Positions 60,923 through 64,000 of a stretch of 64,000 nucleotides of DNA are shown piece after piece. The notes under the pieces are model-generated. The model ran no database searches. It had not been told where the DNA came from and saw only the letters and a program-made list of their open reading frames with translations. The DNA is taken from positions 189,424 through 253,423 of the forward strand of contig CAZZCG010000002.1 of NCBI GenBank assembly GCA_964653145.1, given 5' to 3'. Position 1 is the first letter of the stretch. Every line of letters starts with the position of its first letter. The position numbers were made by a program, and so were the translations under genes. This DNA comes from Pseudocalidococcus sp964653145. Its GTDB lineage: Bacteria > Cyanobacteriota > Cyanobacteriia > Thermosynechococcales > Thermosynechococcaceae.

Positions 60923-62332
60923 TTGCTGATCTGTGGACTGGGACTGGTTTTGCCTGCTGCTGACACTGCCAATACCGCACCGTGGTTCTGGAGACAGTTG
61001 CCCCTGGAGAATCGCACTGGAGCTGAAATTTTTGCTGGTCTTTTTGCCCAGGACGAGATTGCAGTTCTACTGGAAAGTCCCCCCGCCAGCCCCCAGGCCC
61101 GTTATTCCATCTGCGCAGGTCAGCCCCGCTGGGGTCAGGTTTGGTTACCGCAACTGGGTGAGATTTTTCCCTGTTTACGCCAGTTTTTTGACCCAGCCAG
61201 TAACTCACCTGAAAATTCGACTTCAATTCCTGCCCATTTACCCTTTACTGGCGGTTGGTTAGGTTGGTTGGGCTACGACCTAGCCTGGGAAATCGAACAG
61301 TTACCCTACACACGCCCCGATACCTTACCTCTGCCCGTAGCCTTTTGGTATCAACCGGACTGTTTTGCCGTCCTCGATCATCAGGAAGATCAGTTGTGGT
61401 TGGCAGCCAGTGAAGCATCGAAATTATCAAGCCTAGCGTTAAAACTCCAAGATTCCCCGCCCCCACCCCATCTCCCCCGTCCCCAGGCCCCACTATCCCC
61501 CCCCGAACTAGCCCTGAGCCAGGCCGCCTACGAAAATGCCGTCCACCAGGCCAAAAAGTACATCTATGCCGGAGATATTTTCCAGGCCAATCTTTCCCTT
61601 CGCTTTAGCACCACAGGCAATCTGGAACCTTGGTCCCTGTATCGACACCTGCAAGCCATTAACCCTAGTCCCTTTAGTTGCTATTACCAAACCCCCTGGG
61701 GATGCGTTGTCAGTTGCTCGCCAGAACGGTTAGTCAGAGTCCAGGATCGCTGTGTAGAAACCCGCCCCATTGCTGGAACCCGGCCCCGAGGCGATAATGC
61801 CGCCCATGATCAAGCCCTAGCCCAGGAATTGCTCCACAACCCTAAGGAACGGGCCGAACACATCATGTTGGTGGACTTAGAGCGCAACGATCTTGGGCAG
61901 GTGTGTGAGTGGGGCAGTGTCAAAGTTGATGAACTCTTGGTCTTGGAATACTACAGCCATGTCATCCACCTAGTGAGTAATATTCGCGGCACCCTAAAGC
62001 CCGACATTTCCGGCCTGGAGGTGATTCAAGCGGTGTTTCCCGGGGGAACAATTACCGGCTGTCCTAAAGTGCGGTGCCTAGAAATCATTGAAGAGTTGGA
62101 ACCGGTGCGGCGAAATTTGTTTTACGGCTCCTGTGGCTACATTGACTGGCGTGGGCATCTGGATTTGAATATCCTTATTCGCACCCTGTTGATCAATCCA
62201 GAACGAACCCAGGCCTGGGGACAAATTGGGGCCGGAATTGTCGCTGACAGTGATCCGACCCGTGAATGGCAGGAGTCGCTTCAAAAAGCTGAGGCCCTTC
62301 TGCAAGCCATCCAAACTGCGGCCTTTTCCTAG
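60923..62332 (+). CDS. Anthranilate synthase component I / aminodeoxychorismate synthase family protein
   Basis: 469 aa chorismate-binding enzyme. ENAVHQAKKYIYAGDIFQANLS, CSPERLV, the ETRPIAGTRPRG loop, HIMLVDLERNDLG, SHVIHLVSNIRG and FPGGTITGCPKVR are all present. The PIAGT loop has Ala where PabB uses a Lys (PIKGT), which points to anthranilate synthase chemistry. The GGTITGCPKVR string, however, resembles PabB. A TTG at 60923 is the only early start codon seen, so the exact N-terminus is uncertain. The amidotransferase partner is probably at 35549. Confidence 0.85.
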   Translation: MLICGLGLVLPAADTANTAPWFWRQLPLENRTGAEIFAGLFAQDEIAVLLESPPASPQARYSICAGQPRWGQVWLPQLGEIFPCLRQFFDPASNSPENSTSIPAHLPFTGGWLGWLGYDLAWEIEQLPYTRPDTLPLPVAFWYQPDCFAVLDHQEDQLWLAASEASKLSSLALKLQDSPPPPHLPRPQAPLSPPELALSQAAYENAVHQAKKYIYAGDIFQANLSLRFSTTGNLEPWSLYRHLQAINPSPFSCYYQTPWGCVVSCSPERLVRVQDRCVETRPIAGTRPRGDNAAHDQALAQELLHNPKERAEHIMLVDLERNDLGQVCEWGSVKVDELLVLEYYSHVIHLVSNIRGTLKPDISGLEVIQAVFPGGTITGCPKVRCLEIIEELEPVRRNLFYGSCGYIDWRGHLDLNILIRTLLINPERTQAWGQIGAGIVADSDPTREWQESLQKAEALLQAIQTAAFS

Positions 62333-62341
62333 TGAGACCAG

Positions 62342-62839
62342 CTAAGAAGGTACTGATGGTTCAACCCAGGCCCCAATTGCCCGTTGCGTGGCTTCCACAG
62401 AGGTTAACAGTTGCGCTGTTAGATGGGTTAGGGGATGGGGCGAAATTCCAGGGGTTGTTGGGACAAACTCAGCGACCACGGCCTGAAGATGATAGACCAA
62501 AGCCTTAGTCGTTGCCAGGTGAGTTAAGCAAAGCTGGTGGGAACTGGGTTGGGTGGCAACTGGGGTCACATCCCGGAGTTCTAGGGGGGCAATTTGGTTA
62601 AAGAGGACTTCCACTTCCGGTTCCAAGGACTCGCCGCTGACCAGTTCATCCAACAAAGCCCTGTCTGTCAAATCAGTTAAATCCGGCAATTCAGTCCAAT
62701 CCTGGGTCGGCTTAGATCGGGAAAGGTGGGGTAAGTCAGCCAGCGGAGTCGGGGGCTGGGCATTATCCGGGGCGGTGCCTAGATGCATAAAAAACTTCAA
62801 AATAGCTTTGAGAAACGTCAGGCGGGAAATTAAAAACAC
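62342..62839 (-). CDS. Hypothetical protein, function unknown
   Basis: 165 aa, GTG start. A short hydrophobic N-terminus (about 1-20), an acidic disordered middle, and a helical C-terminal half (HQLCLTHLATTKALVYHLQAVVAEF). No family recognised. It is convergent with the TrpE/PabB-like gene (9 bp between) and divergent from ubiX. A later start is possible. Confidence 0.55.
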   Translation of the reverse strand: MFLISRLTFLKAILKFFMHLGTAPDNAQPPTPLADLPHLSRSKPTQDWTELPDLTDLTDRALLDELVSGESLEPEVEVLFNQIAPLELRDVTPVATQPSSHQLCLTHLATTKALVYHLQAVVAEFVPTTPGISPHPLTHLTAQLLTSVEATQRAIGAWVEPSVPS

Positions 62840-62920
62840 ATTGACCTCACCTTAGGATAATGCCCTGCCTAGAATAGGAGAAGTGGTGTTCAAAACTGCT
62901 AGGTCGAGTTTGGGTGTGCA

Positions 62921-63547
62921 GTGACAGCAAAATTGCCGATTGTTATTGGTGTTTCCGGTGCATCTGGGCTAATTTATGCAGTCCGAGCTGTAAAATTTCT
63001 CCTCCAGGCCGGGCTGACAGTGGATTTAGTGGCATCGAAAGGAGCTTATCAAGTTTGGCGAGCTGAGCAGGGAATCGCCATGCCGTCTAAACCAGAGCTA
63101 CAAGTGGAGTTTTGGCGTGAACAAACCCAAGCAGGCACCGGAACCCTCATCTGTCACACCGCAACAAATCTGGGGGCGAGTATTGCCAGTGGTTCCTATC
63201 GCACCCTCGGAATGGTGATTATTCCCTGTAGCATGGCCACCGTGGGCAAACTGGCCGCAGGCTTAAGTAACGACTTGCTTGAACGGGCGGCAGATGTCCA
63301 GCTAAAAGAGGGGGGAAAATTGGTGCTGGTGCCCAGGGAAACCCCGTGGAGTCTGATCCATTTACGCAACCTCACCCACTTGGCTGAAGCAGGGGCCCGC
63401 ATTGTTCCGGCGATCCCGGCCTGGTATCATCAACCCCAGACTATCCTTGATTTGGTTGATTTCGTTGTGGCTCGAGCCTTAGATCAGTTCCAGTTGGATT
63501 GTGTCCCCCTTCAACGCTGGCAAGGGCCGCTCCAGTTCGAGGATTAA
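62921..63547 (+). CDS. ubiX: Flavin prenyltransferase UbiX
   Basis: 208 aa, GTG start. Transfers a dimethylallyl group to FMN to make the prenyl-FMN cofactor of UbiD decarboxylases; in cyanobacteria it serves plastoquinone synthesis from 4-hydroxybenzoate. GVSGASGLIYAVRA (FMN loop), IIPCSMATVGKLAAGLSNDLLERAADV and VPRETPWSLIHLRN are diagnostic. It precedes a LapA-like gene by 5 bp. Confidence 0.95.
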   Translation: MTAKLPIVIGVSGASGLIYAVRAVKFLLQAGLTVDLVASKGAYQVWRAEQGIAMPSKPELQVEFWREQTQAGTGTLICHTATNLGASIASGSYRTLGMVIIPCSMATVGKLAAGLSNDLLERAADVQLKEGGKLVLVPRETPWSLIHLRNLTHLAEAGARIVPAIPAWYHQPQTILDLVDFVVARALDQFQLDCVPLQRWQGPLQFED

Positions 63548-63552
63548 CTGCC

Positions 63553-64000
63553 ATGCGCCGCATCCTACTACTGGCCGGCCTGGGTGTTGTGGGCTTGTTG
63601 ATCTGGCAGAATTGGTCGGTATCGTTTCCCATAGTCTTTTTGCTCTGGCGAACTCCACCCTATCCCCTCGGGTTGTTAATCCTAGCAGGACTGTGTTTAG
63701 GGGCATTGCTGGGAATTGTCCTGTTGGTTATCTGGTCACTTGGGCATCAAACCCTAGTCAAAACCTCCGAACCACCCCGCCGCGAGCGCACCCGCCCGAA
63801 ACCACCACCGGAGCCAGAACCGGAAATTGATGATTGGTTTACAGAGCCAACAACCTCGCCGGCCCGAGAAAGCTGGACAGAGGCTCGCAATGTCACCCCC
63901 CCGGAAGACCAACTCCCAAACCCAGAGACCGTGCAAGTCCCTGCTGACACGCCACCCCACCCAGGCCCCGAGGTTCATTCATCCCGTTCATCCCCCCCAT
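63553..64000 (+). CDS. LapA-like membrane protein, C-terminus beyond the window
   Basis: ATG at 63553, open to the window edge (149 codons visible). Two hydrophobic helices (about 4-20 and 34-60: LILAGLCLGALLGIVLLVIW) followed by an acidic, Pro-rich cytosolic part (RTRPKPPPEPEPEIDDW). The double helix with the loop RTPPYPLGLLILAG fits the LapA/DUF1049 group. Five bp after ubiX, so co-transcribed. The end is not seen. Confidence 0.65.
   Translation, partial: MRRILLLAGLGVVGLLIWQNWSVSFPIVFLLWRTPPYPLGLLILAGLCLGALLGIVLLVIWSLGHQTLVKTSEPPRRERTRPKPPPEPEPEIDDWFTEPTTSPARESWTEARNVTPPEDQLPNPETVQVPADTPPHPGPEVHSSRSSPP

Noticed and set aside
1..64000. CRISPR array, prophage, insertion sequence or rRNA/tRNA genes
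   Set aside because: No regularly spaced repeats, transposase or integrase motifs, or RNA gene signatures were found on either strand.

Overview
The window comes from a cyanobacterium, most probably a unicellular one close to Thermosynechococcus and related thermophilic or freshwater 'Synechococcus' lineages. It carries chlB (dark protochlorophyllide reductase), psbV and petJ. The run psbV - psbV2 - petJ, the mature cytochrome sequences and the PixD-type BLUF protein look, from memory, very much like those of T. elongatus. The standard cyanobacterial HIP1 octamer GCGATCGC was not seen. Instead another palindrome, CCAGGCCTGG, occurs at least 21 times.

Layout. 1-6.0 kb: crtE (cut by the window edge), folD, a histidine kinase-like protein, a GAF/HD-GYP phosphodiesterase and a Gld-type membrane protein. 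6.3-12 kb: a small secreted protein, a SPINDLY-type O-GlcNAc transferase, chlB, a YdeI protein and a PsiE protein. 12-20.5 kb: a conserved unknown, a Ycf55-like DUF3685 protein, a large deacetylase/beta-lactamase-fold fusion, aroA, a WbaP-type sugar-phosphate transferase and a DUF2949 protein. Three convergent pairs here share interlocked stop codons. 20.8-29 kb: nadK, panB, the psbV/psbV2/petJ cytochromes, dcd, tadA, folK, btpA, holB and tmk. 29-31.8 kb: a second polysaccharide deacetylase and a GrrM-type radical SAM/SPASM enzyme with an atypical RiPP precursor. 31.8-38 kb: a small unknown, PixD, DUF177, Ycf46, dgkA, trpG/pabA, DUF1361, 5-formyl-THF cyclo-ligase and a small membrane protein. 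38-43 kb: a GNAT enzyme, a Ycf29-like response regulator, a mannose-6-phosphate-isomerase cupin, an IscA-type protein, the lptA-lptB-lptF/G set and a chorismate lyase. 43-50 kb: an APC permease and urtABCD behind a textbook NtcA promoter. 50-64 kb: a secreted MVL-type lectin, a HAD hydrolase, DUF2752, an FGGY kinase, a DevC-like permease, an alpha/beta hydrolase, a BT1 transporter, DUF928, DUF4335, an alcohol dehydrogenase, a TrpE/PabB-family enzyme, ubiX and the start of a LapA-like membrane protein.

How the genes work together. Most are housekeeping or photosynthesis genes in short operons. Folate and chorismate metabolism recurs (folD, folK, cyclo-ligase, TrpG/PabA, TrpE/PabB-like, chorismate lyase, aroA, BT1 transporter), as does the outer envelope (lptA-lptB-lptF/G, WbaP, two deacetylases). 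The most novel material is the radical SAM/precursor pair at 30.2-31.7 kb, the secreted cysteine-bearing MVL lectin, the deacetylase-hydrolase fusion and the genome-wide palindrome that reads Gln-Ala-Trp in coding sequence. I recognised no rRNA, tRNA, CRISPR array, insertion sequence or phage gene.
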